NCBI RefSeq assembly: GCF_028816475.1
Contig: NZ_CP118247.1
Span: 1,612,001 to 1,676,000, forward strand
From: Devosia rhodophyticola
Lineage (GTDB): Bacteria > Pseudomonadota > Alphaproteobacteria > Rhizobiales > Devosiaceae
DNA length: 64,000 bases
Direction of reading: 5' to 3'
Part shown: one piece after another, positions 17,337 to 25,956 of the stretch
Position numbering within the stretch: the stretch's first letter is position 1
Layout: the number at the start of each line of letters is the position of its first letter
Translations under genes and position numbers: made by a program
The notes under the pieces: generated by a model
Databases searched by the model: none
Told to the model about the DNA's origin: nothing
Seen by the model: the letters and a program-made list of their open reading frames with translations, nothing else

Positions 17337-18620
17337 GTGAGCCGAACGTACAACAGTTCAACGCAGAACCGGATTTTTGGCTGGTGCCGACGCGCGGGTA
17401 TTGCCGGGGTGGCGCTGGCTGTTCTGGCTGGCTGCGCGCCGGGCGAATATGCCATTGGCTCGCGCACGATAAGCTGGCCGGGCCCCAGCCTGCCGCAGGC
17501 CGATGTGCCCGATGCCATGGCCAATCAGATTGTGCCAATCGGGTTACCGGGCACCCCTGTTCAAACCAGCGGCCAAAGTTTTGGCCGGGGACCAGTTCGG
17601 ATCGCCCTGATCCTGCCATTGAGCGGGGATGCGGGATTGTCCAGTGTCGGCACTTCGATGGCCAATGGGGCGCGGCTGGCGATGAACTATATCGAAACCA
17701 GTGGCAGCATTTCTGACAATATTACGGTTGTACTCAAGGATAGCGGCGGCAGCGCGGGTGGCGCGGCACAGGCAACGAGGGCGGCGGTTGCCGAAGGCGC
17801 CAGCCTCATATTGGGCCCACTCAAAGCCGATCAGGTGCGGGCCGCCGGATCGGTGGCGCGCGCCGCCGGTGTGCCGGTTATCGGGTTTTCCAATGATGCG
17901 AGTGCTGCCGGGCCCGGGGTATATCTGCTCAGCGTTCTGCCCGAAAATGAGGTTAAGCGCAGCCTGACGCTGGCACAGGCGCAGGGGCGAAAAGGCTTTG
18001 CCGCGATTTTCCCCAACACAGCCTTTGGTCGGGTGCAGGAGCGGGCATTTGTTCAGGCGAGCCGGTCGTTGGGCGTAACACCGGCTGCGATCTATCATTT
18101 TTCCAACGAGAACGAGGCGCGATCGGTCACAGCCCAATTGCTGCCCCAGATTGCCGGTGGCCAGGTTGACGCGGTGTTTCTGCCCGATCGCGGCACCGCT
18201 CCCAGCTTTGGCGCGATGATTGAGCAAGGGGGCATTAACCGCTCGGCCATTGCCATTATCGGGTCAGCCGATTGGGAAGGGGACAATGCCATTCGCAATG
18301 CCAGCTATTTGACTGGCGCGATTTATCCGGCGGTCGATCCTGCAGGCTACAATGCCATTGCCAGCGATTATCAGCGCCAATTCGGCAGCACGCCGCATCC
18401 GCTGACAACCATTGCCTATACGGCAACCATTCTGGCCAATGCCTCAGCTCTGTCGATGGCAACGCCGCGCTATGATGCAGCGACAATGACCGCGCCCGCC
18501 GGATTCCGGGGGCGCGACGGGATTTTCCGCTTCAAGCCCAACGGGCAGGCCGACTATGCGCTGGTGGTCAAGCAGGTGGTGCCCGGTGGTTCAAGCGTTG
18601 TCGATGGGCCGCGGCTTTAG
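17337..18620 (+). CDS. LpoA-like penicillin-binding protein activator lipoprotein
   Basis: A 427-residue lipoprotein: basic N terminus, hydrophobic stretch and lipobox LAGC with Cys33. From about residue 85 it has a type I periplasmic-binding-protein fold (VRIALILPLSGDAGLSSVG, LILGPLKADQVRAA, ADWEGDNAIRNA). This matches the alphaproteobacterial proteins annotated as penicillin-binding protein activators, related to the C-terminal part of LpoA; the N-terminal TPR part of enterobacterial LpoA is absent. Start GTG at 17337. Divergence from rsmI supports the assignment. A role in peptidoglycan synthesis is inferred. Confidence 0.85.
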   Translation: MSRTYNSSTQNRIFGWCRRAGIAGVALAVLAGCAPGEYAIGSRTISWPGPSLPQADVPDAMANQIVPIGLPGTPVQTSGQSFGRGPVRIALILPLSGDAGLSSVGTSMANGARLAMNYIETSGSISDNITVVLKDSGGSAGGAAQATRAAVAEGASLILGPLKADQVRAAGSVARAAGVPVIGFSNDASAAGPGVYLLSVLPENEVKRSLTLAQAQGRKGFAAIFPNTAFGRVQERAFVQASRSLGVTPAAIYHFSNENEARSVTAQLLPQIAGGQVDAVFLPDRGTAPSFGAMIEQGGINRSAIAIIGSADWEGDNAIRNASYLTGAIYPAVDPAGYNAIASDYQRQFGSTPHPLTTIAYTATILANASALSMATPRYDAATMTAPAGFRGRDGIFRFKPNGQADYALVVKQVVPGGSSVVDGPRL

Positions 18621-18623
18621 GCG

Positions 18624-19823
18624 CTAGGCGGCAAGATCGGCAACAACCGCATCGAGAACGGGCCATCCACGATCGGTGACGCGGATATTGCCGTTGGGCA
18701 GGGTTTCAACAAAGCCGTAAGATTTGAGGTCGCTGATCTGCTGGGCCGAAATCTGGCGTCCCGAAATGGCGGTAAAGCGCTGCGGTGATATGCCTTCGCG
18801 CAGGCGCAGACCCATGACCAGAAATTCGTCACCCTGTTCTTCCCAAGTCAAGACATCATCAACGGTCTGGCCATGGCCCGCCGCCAAAACCTTTTTCTGC
18901 CATTCAAATGGCAGCATTTCGGTTGCCGTGGCGTGGCGCTCATTATTGATCAGCAGGCGGCCATGGGCACCCGGACCAATGCCGACATATTCGCCGTAAC
19001 GCCAATACAAGAGATTATGCAGGCTTTCCTGCCCCGGACGGGCATGGTTAGAAATCTCGTAGGCAGGCAGGCCAGCGGCGGCGGTCAGTTCCTGGGTCAA
19101 TTCGTAAAAGTCGGCCGACATATCCTCATCGGGCATAGCCAGCTTGCCCGCTTTGTGCAGGTCAAAATAGCGTGTGCCCTGCTCGATGGTCAGTTGGTAG
19201 AGCGAGATATGGCCATTAGCCATCCACAGCGCTTCCTTGAGTTCGTCTTCCCAATCCTCAAGCGTCTGGTGGGGACGGGCATAGATCAGATCAAAACTGG
19301 AACGTTCGAACACCGATTGGGCAACCCGAACCGCCGCGACCGCCTCTTCGACACTATGGCGTCGACCCAGATCGGCCAATGGTTTGGGGCGCAGCGATTG
19401 CACGCCCAGCGAGACGCGATTGATGCCAGCGGCGCGAAAGCCCTTGAAACGATCAACCTCAACGCTGGTCGGGTTGGCCTCAAGCGTTATTTCGGCCCCT
19501 GCCTGCACATGCCAATGGCGCGCGATGGCCTTGAGGATAGCTTCGACCGCCCATGGACTCATCAACGATGGCGTGCCGCCGCCAAAAAAGATCGACTGGA
19601 CGGACCGCCCCGGCGTCAGGCTGGCAGCATGGGCGATTTCGCGCTCATAGGCCGCGACATAGGCCTGCTCGTCGAACGGGCCACGATGAACGTGCGAATT
19701 AAAATCGCAATAGGGGCATTTGGCGGCGCAGAACGGCCAATGCACATAAATGCCGAACAGATCATTGGACTTTTCAAAAGGCATGATCGACTCCGAAATC
19801 CAGTTCACCGCGTCGGGGTTCAT
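18624..19823 (-). CDS. hemW: Radical SAM heme chaperone HemW
   Basis: A 399-residue protein with the radical SAM cluster motif CAAKCPYC (C-x3-C-x2-C) right after [21 protein letters not shown] and EANPTSVE follow, then a C-terminal HemW domain. This family binds heme and delivers it to proteins, and was long misnamed coproporphyrinogen III oxidase. The ATG at 19823 overlaps the rdgB stop (ATGA). An internal ATG at 19784 has a better ribosome-binding site (GGAG) and is an alternative start. It is the last gene of rph-ORF57-rdgB-hemW. Confidence 0.93.
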   Translation of the reverse strand: MNPDAVNWISESIMPFEKSNDLFGIYVHWPFCAAKCPYCDFNSHVHRGPFDEQAYVAAYEREIAHAASLTPGRSVQSIFFGGGTPSLMSPWAVEAILKAIARHWHVQAGAEITLEANPTSVEVDRFKGFRAAGINRVSLGVQSLRPKPLADLGRRHSVEEAVAAVRVAQSVFERSSFDLIYARPHQTLEDWEDELKEALWMANGHISLYQLTIEQGTRYFDLHKAGKLAMPDEDMSADFYELTQELTAAAGLPAYEISNHARPGQESLHNLLYWRYGEYVGIGPGAHGRLLINNERHATATEMLPFEWQKKVLAAGHGQTVDDVLTWEEQGDEFLVMGLRLREGISPQRFTAISGRQISAQQISDLKSYGFVETLPNGNIRVTDRGWPVLDAVVADLAA

Positions 19824-20467
19824 TCCCGCTCAATGGCGCCCTCAACAAATTTGGCAAAGGCGCGCGCGCGATGCGAAAGTCCGATCTGGCCGTGAGACCA
19901 GGAATGTTTGTCAGAGGAGGGCATCTCCCCAAAGGTGATGTCAAAGCCGGTTGGCATGAACACCGGATCAAAGCCGAACCCCAGATCACCGCGCGGCGGC
20001 CAGACCAGCGTGCCATCGACCCGACCCTCATAGAGCACATCGCGCCCATCGGGATGGGCCAGGCAAAGCGTGGCGTTAAAAAAGGCATGGCGCTGGGCAG
20101 GCGTTGTGGCATTGGCGGCCTGCAACGCATCTTCCACCCGTTTCATGCCGTGGGTAAAATCCTTGTTGGGACCGGCCCAATTGGCGGTATAGACGCCCGG
20201 ATCGCCGTCCAGCGCATCGACGCACAGGCCCGAATCATCGCTCAGCGCCAGCATATTGGCAGCCTTGGCGGCGGCATGCGCCTTGATACGGGCGTTTTCG
20301 GCAAATGTAGTACCGGTTTCTTCGGGCTCTGGCAGATCCAGCGCACCCGCCGAAATGATTTCGAGACCAAATGGGGCAAACAGTTCCTGAAATTCGGCCA
20401 GCTTGCCCAGATTGTGCGAAGCCAGCACCAGCCGGTTACCCGAACGCAATTTGGCGATGGAGCTCAT
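19820..20467 (-). CDS. rdgB: RdgB/HAM1-family XTP/dITP pyrophosphatase
   Basis: A 215-residue nucleotide-pool cleaner that hydrolyses ITP, dITP and XTP to monophosphates. [40 protein letters not shown] and the C-terminal SHRARAF are diagnostic. Both ends overlap neighbours by ATGA: with the 57-aa ORF upstream and hemW downstream. This indicates tight translational coupling in the rph operon. Confidence 0.96.
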   Translation of the reverse strand: MSSIAKLRSGNRLVLASHNLGKLAEFQELFAPFGLEIISAGALDLPEPEETGTTFAENARIKAHAAAKAANMLALSDDSGLCVDALDGDPGVYTANWAGPNKDFTHGMKRVEDALQAANATTPAQRHAFFNATLCLAHPDGRDVLYEGRVDGTLVWPPRGDLGFGFDPVFMPTGFDITFGEMPSSDKHSWSHGQIGLSHRARAFAKFVEGAIERE

Positions 20468-20637
20468 CGCTGGCCCCGGGCGCGATTGCGATTGGGCTGG
20501 TTGGACTGAGCCTGATTAAGGGCGCGCGAGACATCATGCCAGATTGGACAAGACTGGCCGGGCGCACCGCGGTCGACGTTGCCACGGGATGTTTCAGACT
20601 GGGTGGAGCGTCGCTTAAACCAGTTGAAGAGATTCAT
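20464..20637 (-). CDS. Small ORF (57 aa) between rph and rdgB
   Basis: A 57-codon ORF whose ATG overlaps the rph stop (ATGA) and whose TGA overlaps the rdgB start (ATGA), so it exactly bridges the two genes. The product begins [10 protein letters not shown] and is rich in Arg, Asn, Gln and Ser, with one Cys and no membrane segment; it looks basic and possibly disordered. I do not recognise the family. The double overlap argues strongly for real translation. A protein-level function, or a role only in coupling, are both possible. Confidence 0.65.
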   Translation of the reverse strand: MNLFNWFKRRSTQSETSRGNVDRGAPGQSCPIWHDVSRALNQAQSNQPNRNRARGQR

Positions 20638-21350
20638 TTGGCCAAAGCCGCTTCTTGCATTGCACTCAATTCGCCGATGCCTTTTTCAGCGAGCCCCATC
20701 AGCGCATCAAGTTCGTCGCGGCTAAAGGGGGCCTGTTCGGCGGTGCCTTGAATTTCAACAAATTTACCCGAACCAGTCATGACGAAGTTGGCGTCGGTAT
20801 GGGCTTCCACGTCTTCGAGATAGTCAAGATCAAGCACCGGGGTGCCGCGGTAAATGCCGCAGGAAACGGCAGCGACCGAATCACGCAACACGGGGCCTTT
20901 GGTCAGCTGGCGCGCTTCCATCCATTTGATGGCGTCGGCCAGCGCCACATAGGCGCCCGTGATCGCGGCGGTGCGGGTGCCGCCATCAGCCTCAAGGACG
21001 TCGCAATCCACGGTGATCTGGGCTTCGCCCAAAGCCTGCAGATCGACAATTGCGCGCAGCGAACGGCCGATCAGGCGTTGAATTTCCTGGGTGCGGCCCG
21101 ACTGCTTGCCGGCAGTGGCTTCGCGACGGTTGCGGCTGCCGGTGGCGCGGGGCAACATGCCATATTCGGCGGTGACCCAGCCTTGTCCCTTGCCGCGCAA
21201 CCACCCCGGCAGGCTGGTTTCAACGCTGGCGGTGACCAGCACCTTGGTCGCGCCAAAGCTGACAAGGGCTGAGCCTTCGGCTTTGAGCGAAACGCCGCGT
21301 TCAATGGTCACGTCGCGCATTTGGTCGGTCTGGCGTCCGGATGGCCGCAT
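20634..21350 (-). CDS. rph: Ribonuclease PH
   Basis: A 238-residue phosphorolytic 3' exoribonuclease that trims tRNA 3' ends using phosphate. MRPSGR...RDVTIERG at the N terminus, [31 protein letters not shown] and [18 protein letters not shown] are all canonical. It leads a four-gene operon with overlapping starts and stops. It is divergent from hrcA across a gap containing a CtrA-type box. Confidence 0.97.
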   Translation of the reverse strand: MRPSGRQTDQMRDVTIERGVSLKAEGSALVSFGATKVLVTASVETSLPGWLRGKGQGWVTAEYGMLPRATGSRNRREATAGKQSGRTQEIQRLIGRSLRAIVDLQALGEAQITVDCDVLEADGGTRTAAITGAYVALADAIKWMEARQLTKGPVLRDSVAAVSCGIYRGTPVLDLDYLEDVEAHTDANFVMTGSGKFVEIQGTAEQAPFSRDELDALMGLAEKGIGELSAMQEAALAK

Positions 21351-21379
21351 GGGTCAAATCACCTTAGGCAAAATTCACA

Positions 21380-21394
21380 TTAACCGCCTCTTAA
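21380..21394. promoter_or_regulatory. CtrA-type box between rph and hrcA
   Basis: TTAA-CCGCCTC-TTAA fits the full CtrA consensus spacing. It lies 30 bp upstream of rph and about 100 bp upstream of hrcA, so either promoter could be controlled. Confidence 0.55.
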
Positions 21395-21494
21395 CCCTCA
21401 TTCGCCCCACTCACAAGCCAGAGGCGCTTGGCGCGGGGCTGGTTTGCGCTTAAATGATGCAAGAGCGTTAAAGCGGACAATTTTAGCCAAACCC

Positions 21495-22568
21495 ATGGTC
21501 AAACCACCCGAAGACTTTCTGGTTGTTCTCAATACCCGCAGTCAGGACATTTTTAGAAAGATCGTCGAACGGTATCTTGATACCGGGATGCCGGTGGGGT
21601 CACGCGATCTCAGTCGGATGCTTCAGGTGGGATTGTCACCAGCGTCGGTGCGCAACGTCATGGCCGATCTTGAGGATCTTGGCCTGATTGCCGCGCCCTA
21701 TACCTCCGCCGGGCGGGCGCCGACTCAGGAAGGCTTGCGGTTTTTTGTCGATGCCATGCTCGAGGTTGGCACGGTCGATGAACGTGAACGCAGCCAAATC
21801 TCGCAACATTTTCAGGGTTCGGGCAGTCAGGGGCAGGTGGAAAATGCACTGACCGAGGCCAGTTCCTTGCTGTCGGGCCTAAGCCAGGGCGCGGGCGTCG
21901 TGATCGCCGCCAAATCGGACATGGTGCTCAAACATCTCGAATTTGTGCGACTTGATACCCAGCAGGCGATGGCGGTGATGGTGGGGCAGGACGGGCAGGT
22001 GGAAAACCGCATCGTGCCCCTGCCGCCGGGGCTGACGGCGAGCGCTTTGCAGCAGGCCAGCAATTATCTGGCCCATCATGTGGTTGGCCGCACCATTGCC
22101 GAGGCGCGCAAGGCGTTGTCGGCCCAACGCGCCGAACAGCGGGCCGAACTGGATGAATTGACCCAGAAGTTGGTCGATGAGGGGCTGGCAACGCTGGCCC
22201 AGCCGTCGGGCAGCGAGCAGCCCACGATCATCGTGCGCGGGCGCGCCAATCTGATCAATGACACCATGGCCTCGGACGATCTGGCGCGGATGCGACAATT
22301 GTTCGATGAGCTGGAAAGCAAGGATGGCTTGCTTGAACTTCTGGGTGACGCTGAAACAGCACAGGGCGTGCGGATATTCATCGGCTCGGAAAACAAGCTG
22401 TTTTCCCTTTCGGGATCATCTGTCATTCTGAGCCCCTATAAGGACGCCAATGACAAGGTTGTCGGCGTTCTTGGGGTCATTGGGCCGACGCGATTGAATT
22501 ATGCGCGCATCGTGCCGGTTGTCGATTATACCGCCCACGTGATCAGCGCGATGATGGCTCGCAAGTGA
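21495..22568 (+). CDS. hrcA: Heat-inducible transcription repressor HrcA
   Basis: About 357 residues. An N-terminal winged helix (IFRKIVERYLDTGMPVGSRD, then SVRNVMADLEDLGLI and SAGRAPTQEGLRFFVD) and a C-terminal GAF-like domain (FIGSENKLFSLSGSSVILSPY) are typical of HrcA. It represses chaperone genes through CIRCE operators; none is visible in this window, so its target is probably groESL elsewhere. The ATG at 21495 is preferred; a TTG at 21444 would add 17 unconserved residues. grpE follows on the same strand. Confidence 0.95.
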   Translation: MVKPPEDFLVVLNTRSQDIFRKIVERYLDTGMPVGSRDLSRMLQVGLSPASVRNVMADLEDLGLIAAPYTSAGRAPTQEGLRFFVDAMLEVGTVDERERSQISQHFQGSGSQGQVENALTEASSLLSGLSQGAGVVIAAKSDMVLKHLEFVRLDTQQAMAVMVGQDGQVENRIVPLPPGLTASALQQASNYLAHHVVGRTIAEARKALSAQRAEQRAELDELTQKLVDEGLATLAQPSGSEQPTIIVRGRANLINDTMASDDLARMRQLFDELESKDGLLELLGDAETAQGVRIFIGSENKLFSLSGSSVILSPYKDANDKVVGVLGVIGPTRLNYARIVPVVDYTAHVISAMMARK

Positions 22569-22586
22569 GCCAGTCGCACGCCAAGG

Positions 22587-22615
22587 CTTGAAATTGCTGC
22601 CCGGTTGGCCGATAT
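22587..22615 (+). promoter_or_regulatory. Sigma-32-like heat-shock promoter of grpE
   Basis: CTTGAAA (22587-22593), a 15-bp spacer and CCGATAT (22609-22615) resemble the alphaproteobacterial RpoH consensus. It ends 34 bases before the grpE ATG. Confidence 0.45.
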
Positions 22616-22649
22616 GGCTGGCAAATCCTTTAACTTGCGGAAAATACAC

Positions 22650-23237
22650 ATGAGCGACGAGAACGCGACGCCAGAGCCAGAAACCGAATTCGAAGCCGAA
22701 GCAGTAGAGACCGCTCCAGAGATCGATCCGGTCGACGCCCTGCGGACCGAGAACGCCGAACTCAAGGATCGGCTATTGCGCACCATTGCGGAAATGGAAA
22801 ATCTGCGCAAACGCACCGAGCGCGAAATCGCCGACACGCGCAGCTATTCCATTGCCGGATTTGCCCGCGACATGCTCAGCGCTACCGATGCCCTTAACCG
22901 CGCAATGACGGTTCTGCCCGCCGAGGCTCGCGAAAGCGGCGATGCCACGACCAAATCGCTGATTGACGGCATTGAAATGACCGAGCGCGAAATGCAGCGG
23001 CTTTTGGCCAAGCACGGGGTCAAACCAATTGAAGCCGAAGGGCTCAAGTTTGATCCGCACCGGCATCAGGCGATGTTTGAAGTGCCCGATCCCACCAAGC
23101 CCGAGGGTACTGTGGTGCAAGTGGTTCAAGCCGGATTTGCCATTGGCGAACGGGTGTTGCGGCCTGCGATGGTGGGCGTTGCCAAGGGTGGTGCCAGTCA
23201 CACCGAAGGCGATGAGGCGGTCGACAAGAGCGCCTAG
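22650..23237 (+). CDS. grpE: Nucleotide exchange factor GrpE
   Basis: A 195-residue co-chaperone that drives ADP release from DnaK. Acidic N-terminal tail, long coiled coil (about residues 30-90, with [20 protein letters not shown]), then the beta-domain with [12 protein letters not shown] and [19 protein letters not shown]. The ATG at 22650 begins [17 protein letters not shown]. dnaK and dnaJ lie 2.7 kb further on the same strand, separated by the opposite-facing pabBC-pncA pair. Confidence 0.96.
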   Translation: MSDENATPEPETEFEAEAVETAPEIDPVDALRTENAELKDRLLRTIAEMENLRKRTEREIADTRSYSIAGFARDMLSATDALNRAMTVLPAEARESGDATTKSLIDGIEMTEREMQRLLAKHGVKPIEAEGLKFDPHRHQAMFEVPDPTKPEGTVVQVVQAGFAIGERVLRPAMVGVAKGGASHTEGDEAVDKSA

Positions 23238-23283
23238 ATCCTCCGCCTTAATCAATCTATCCCTCGCCCATCGGGCGGGGGCA

Positions 23284-23919
23284 CTAGTCCAATATCTGGC
23301 GGCTGGCGATGCGTTTGACCCCGGCATCGGCCATATCGGCCCAGGCCCGATCCAGAGAGCCCGCATTGTCAATGCCCCGGGTTGCGTCTTCGATTACTGT
23401 CACATCAAAGCCGCCCACCACGCCATCGAGCGCGGTCCAGCCAACGCAATAGTCAGTTGCCAGTCCCACGACATAGAGCTGACTGAGCCCCCGCTCGCGC
23501 AAATAGCTGCTGAGGCCGGTGCGCGACAGTCGGTCTGCTTCTTCAAAAGCTGAATAGCTATCGACGGCGCGATCATAGCCTTTGCGAATGATCAGCTGGG
23601 CATGGGGAATATCAAGCTTGTCCGCCAGCTCAGCGCCCCTGGTTTGCCAGACGCAGTGGTCAGGCCACAGGACCTGGGTACCATAGGTAAGCTCGATGGT
23701 CTCGAACGGCGCTTTGCCGGGGTGGTTGGAGGCAAACGATATATGGTCAGCCGGATGCCAGTCCTGCGTCAGAACGACGTTGGTGAATTTTTTAGCCAGT
23801 CGATTGATCAGGGGAATAATGGCATCGCCGTCCGCAACCGCCAGATTGCCCCTGGGCAGAAAATCGTTCTGCACATCGACAACGATCAAGACATCATCTG
23901 GATAAATGCTGAGCGCCAT
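23284..23919 (-). CDS. pncA: Nicotinamidase
   Basis: A 211-residue isochorismatase-fold amidase that converts nicotinamide to nicotinate for NAD salvage. Catalytic triad: Asp in VVDVQNDFLP, Lys in IIRKGYD and Cys in ATDYCVGWTA. Metal ligands sit in TQDWHPADHISF. It follows pabBC by three bases and is probably cotranscribed with it. Members of this fold can also hydrolyse pyrazinamide. Confidence 0.95.
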   Translation of the reverse strand: MALSIYPDDVLIVVDVQNDFLPRGNLAVADGDAIIPLINRLAKKFTNVVLTQDWHPADHISFASNHPGKAPFETIELTYGTQVLWPDHCVWQTRGAELADKLDIPHAQLIIRKGYDRAVDSYSAFEEADRLSRTGLSSYLRERGLSQLYVVGLATDYCVGWTALDGVVGGFDVTVIEDATRGIDNAGSLDRAWADMADAGVKRIASRQILD

Positions 23920-23922
23920 CTT

Positions 23923-25719
23923 TCAACTCGCTTTTGTCTTTTCAACAAACTCTGCTACCAGCAAACCACGAACCGAATTGCCAAGATAGATCTGATCCGA
24001 TTGGCGCAGATCAGTGGGGGTCAATCGTGCCTCACGTGCCCTGCCAGACGCTAGCAAATCGGCACGCAACGTGCCCGGCAAAAGCCCTGCGGTGAGCGGT
24101 GGCGTTAGCAATATGCCAGCGCGCCTTATGAAGATATTGGTGATCGAGCCTTCAGTCAGCTCTCCCTTTTCGTTGCAGAATACGACTTCATCGACGCCAA
24201 GTTCCTTTGCAGCACTTATGCGTGGCTGATCGTAAAAGGCGCGATTAGTCGTTTTGTGAGCCAACCAGATGCTGGCTGAATTCAAGGGCTCGGGCGCAAG
24301 CGTAAAGCGGAAAACCGGCGAATTGGGCGGCAGCGGAACGGCGCTGACCGATGGGCCCGCCCGCTCATCGAGCAGCAGCCGGACGCGCATGGTACCGACG
24401 TAATCCCTTGCAGATTCCTCGAGCAATTTTTCGATCTTTTCGCGATCACACTCGATCTGAAAATAACTGCAGGATGCCACCAATCGATCCAGGTGGCGCT
24501 CCAGTAGGGCATAGCCGTTCTCGGCATCCCAGCGCAGCGTTTCGATAAGGGCAACGGGTGTGGGCGGATCGGTCAGGAATTTCATCTTCAGCAAAGCCTC
24601 GTCATATTCGTCAGCCAGCACGCTATCGGCAACAATGCCGCCACCAATGCCGATCTGGCCGCGACCATCCTGGTCAATGACCAAGGTGCGAATCGCGACA
24701 TTCAGACAAAAATCGCCATCGGGGGCGAAATAGCCGATGGCGCCGGAATAAAGGCCGCGCGGTCCGGCCTCGAGCGCTGCGATAATTTCCATCGCCCGCA
24801 CTTTAGGCGCGCCGGTGATCGAGCCGCAGGGAAAAAGATTGGCCAAAATCTCGGTTGTGCGCAGGCCCGGCCGCATTTTTGCGGCGATGCCTGAGGTCAT
24901 TGTGTGCAGGCTGCGGTAGGTTTCAACGGTAAACAGATCACTGACCTGGACGCTGCCGATCTCGGCGATGCGGCCCAGATCATTGCGCAACAAATCGGTG
25001 ATCATCAGATTTTCGGCGCGGTTTTTCGGATCGTTGGCCAAGGCGCTGCGATCCAGAGCATCCTCAGCCAAAGACCGACCACGCGGACGGGTGCCTTTCA
25101 TCGGACGGGCAGTCAGCGTACCGGCTGTATTGGCGACAAACAGTTCGGGCGAGCGCGACAGAATGGTCCGGTTCTGTGTCGCGATCAGCGCGCCATAGCT
25201 GACATTTTGCTGCCGAACCAGATTGCGATAGAGCGCAATCGGGCTGCCTTCGAGTTCAAACAGCGTCTTGAAGGTCAAATTGATCTGATAGACGTCGCCC
25301 GCCGCGATATAGGATTTTATCGCCTCAAAGGCTTCGCCATAGTCGGTCTGATCCCATGAGGGCCGGATATTTTTGGCGCGACCGGGTAGGGTCGCATCAG
25401 CTTCGGCATCGAGCCAGCCGAGGGCGCCATCCCGATCAAACTTTTGCGGGATCTGATAAAGTCCAAGCCAAAGGAGCGGCGTTGCCGATTTTTGCGGCAA
25501 CAGGTGGAGCAGGCGCTCTTCGAAAAGATAGCCCAGTTCATAGGCCAGATAACCGGCAGCCCATAGTCCTTCGGCCTGAGCCTGCTCAAGACGAGCCAAC
25601 GCGGCACGGGCACCTGACACGTCGTGGGCACACAATATTTCCTCCGGCCGGGTGAACAAAAAGTTCTGTCCGGACGGATTTATAGTGTCGTGAAGCAGGA
25701 CAGTACCGGGTGCAATCAT
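23923..25719 (-). CDS. pabB: Fused aminodeoxychorismate synthase component I / aminodeoxychorismate lyase (PabBC)
   Basis: A 598-residue fusion. Residues about 1-360 are a chorismate-binding PabB domain (ARPMKGTRPRGRSLAEDALD, ITGAPKVRAMEII, FCLNVAIRTL). Residues about 370-595 are a class IV aminotransferase-like PabC domain with the PLP lysine in LAHKTTNRAFYD and TEGSITNIFI. Together with a PabA amidotransferase, not encoded here, it makes p-aminobenzoate for folate. Such fusions are common in alphaproteobacteria. pncA follows three bases after the stop. Confidence 0.93.
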   Translation of the reverse strand: MIAPGTVLLHDTINPSGQNFLFTRPEEILCAHDVSGARAALARLEQAQAEGLWAAGYLAYELGYLFEERLLHLLPQKSATPLLWLGLYQIPQKFDRDGALGWLDAEADATLPGRAKNIRPSWDQTDYGEAFEAIKSYIAAGDVYQINLTFKTLFELEGSPIALYRNLVRQQNVSYGALIATQNRTILSRSPELFVANTAGTLTARPMKGTRPRGRSLAEDALDRSALANDPKNRAENLMITDLLRNDLGRIAEIGSVQVSDLFTVETYRSLHTMTSGIAAKMRPGLRTTEILANLFPCGSITGAPKVRAMEIIAALEAGPRGLYSGAIGYFAPDGDFCLNVAIRTLVIDQDGRGQIGIGGGIVADSVLADEYDEALLKMKFLTDPPTPVALIETLRWDAENGYALLERHLDRLVASCSYFQIECDREKIEKLLEESARDYVGTMRVRLLLDERAGPSVSAVPLPPNSPVFRFTLAPEPLNSASIWLAHKTTNRAFYDQPRISAAKELGVDEVVFCNEKGELTEGSITNIFIRRAGILLTPPLTAGLLPGTLRADLLASGRAREARLTPTDLRQSDQIYLGNSVRGLLVAEFVEKTKAS

Positions 25720-25808
25720 GGCGCGTTTGTAATCGGGCGCAGTGGTTTTGCAAAGCTGATCAGATGGTTCGGGTCAGTCAAGCGCAGCCCATTTTACACC
25801 GAACAGTG

Positions 25809-25838
25809 CTTGAAGCATTCGGCGGCCCTCCTTATATA
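25809..25838 (+). promoter_or_regulatory. Sigma-32-like heat-shock promoter of dnaK
   Basis: CTTGAAG at 25809-25815 and CCTTATAT beginning at 25830, with a 14-bp spacer, match the alphaproteobacterial RpoH consensus (CTTGAA...CYTATNT). It lies about 120 bp before the dnaK ATG. Confidence 0.65.
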
Positions 25839-25956
25839 GCCTCCAAGCCCTTTGTCAGGGCACGTTCAAAGGTATAGGAACCCGGTCGTTCCGCGACCGC
25901 GAGACTGCTTTTTGCCAAGGGTCTCAAATGGGTTTGCTGAAAGAGAGGCATTTATA

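Noticed and set aside
23262..23282. CCCTCGCCC/GGGCGGGGG hairpin between grpE and pncA as a terminator
   Set aside because: It pairs only with wobble and lacks a T tract on either strand; kept as a possibility only.
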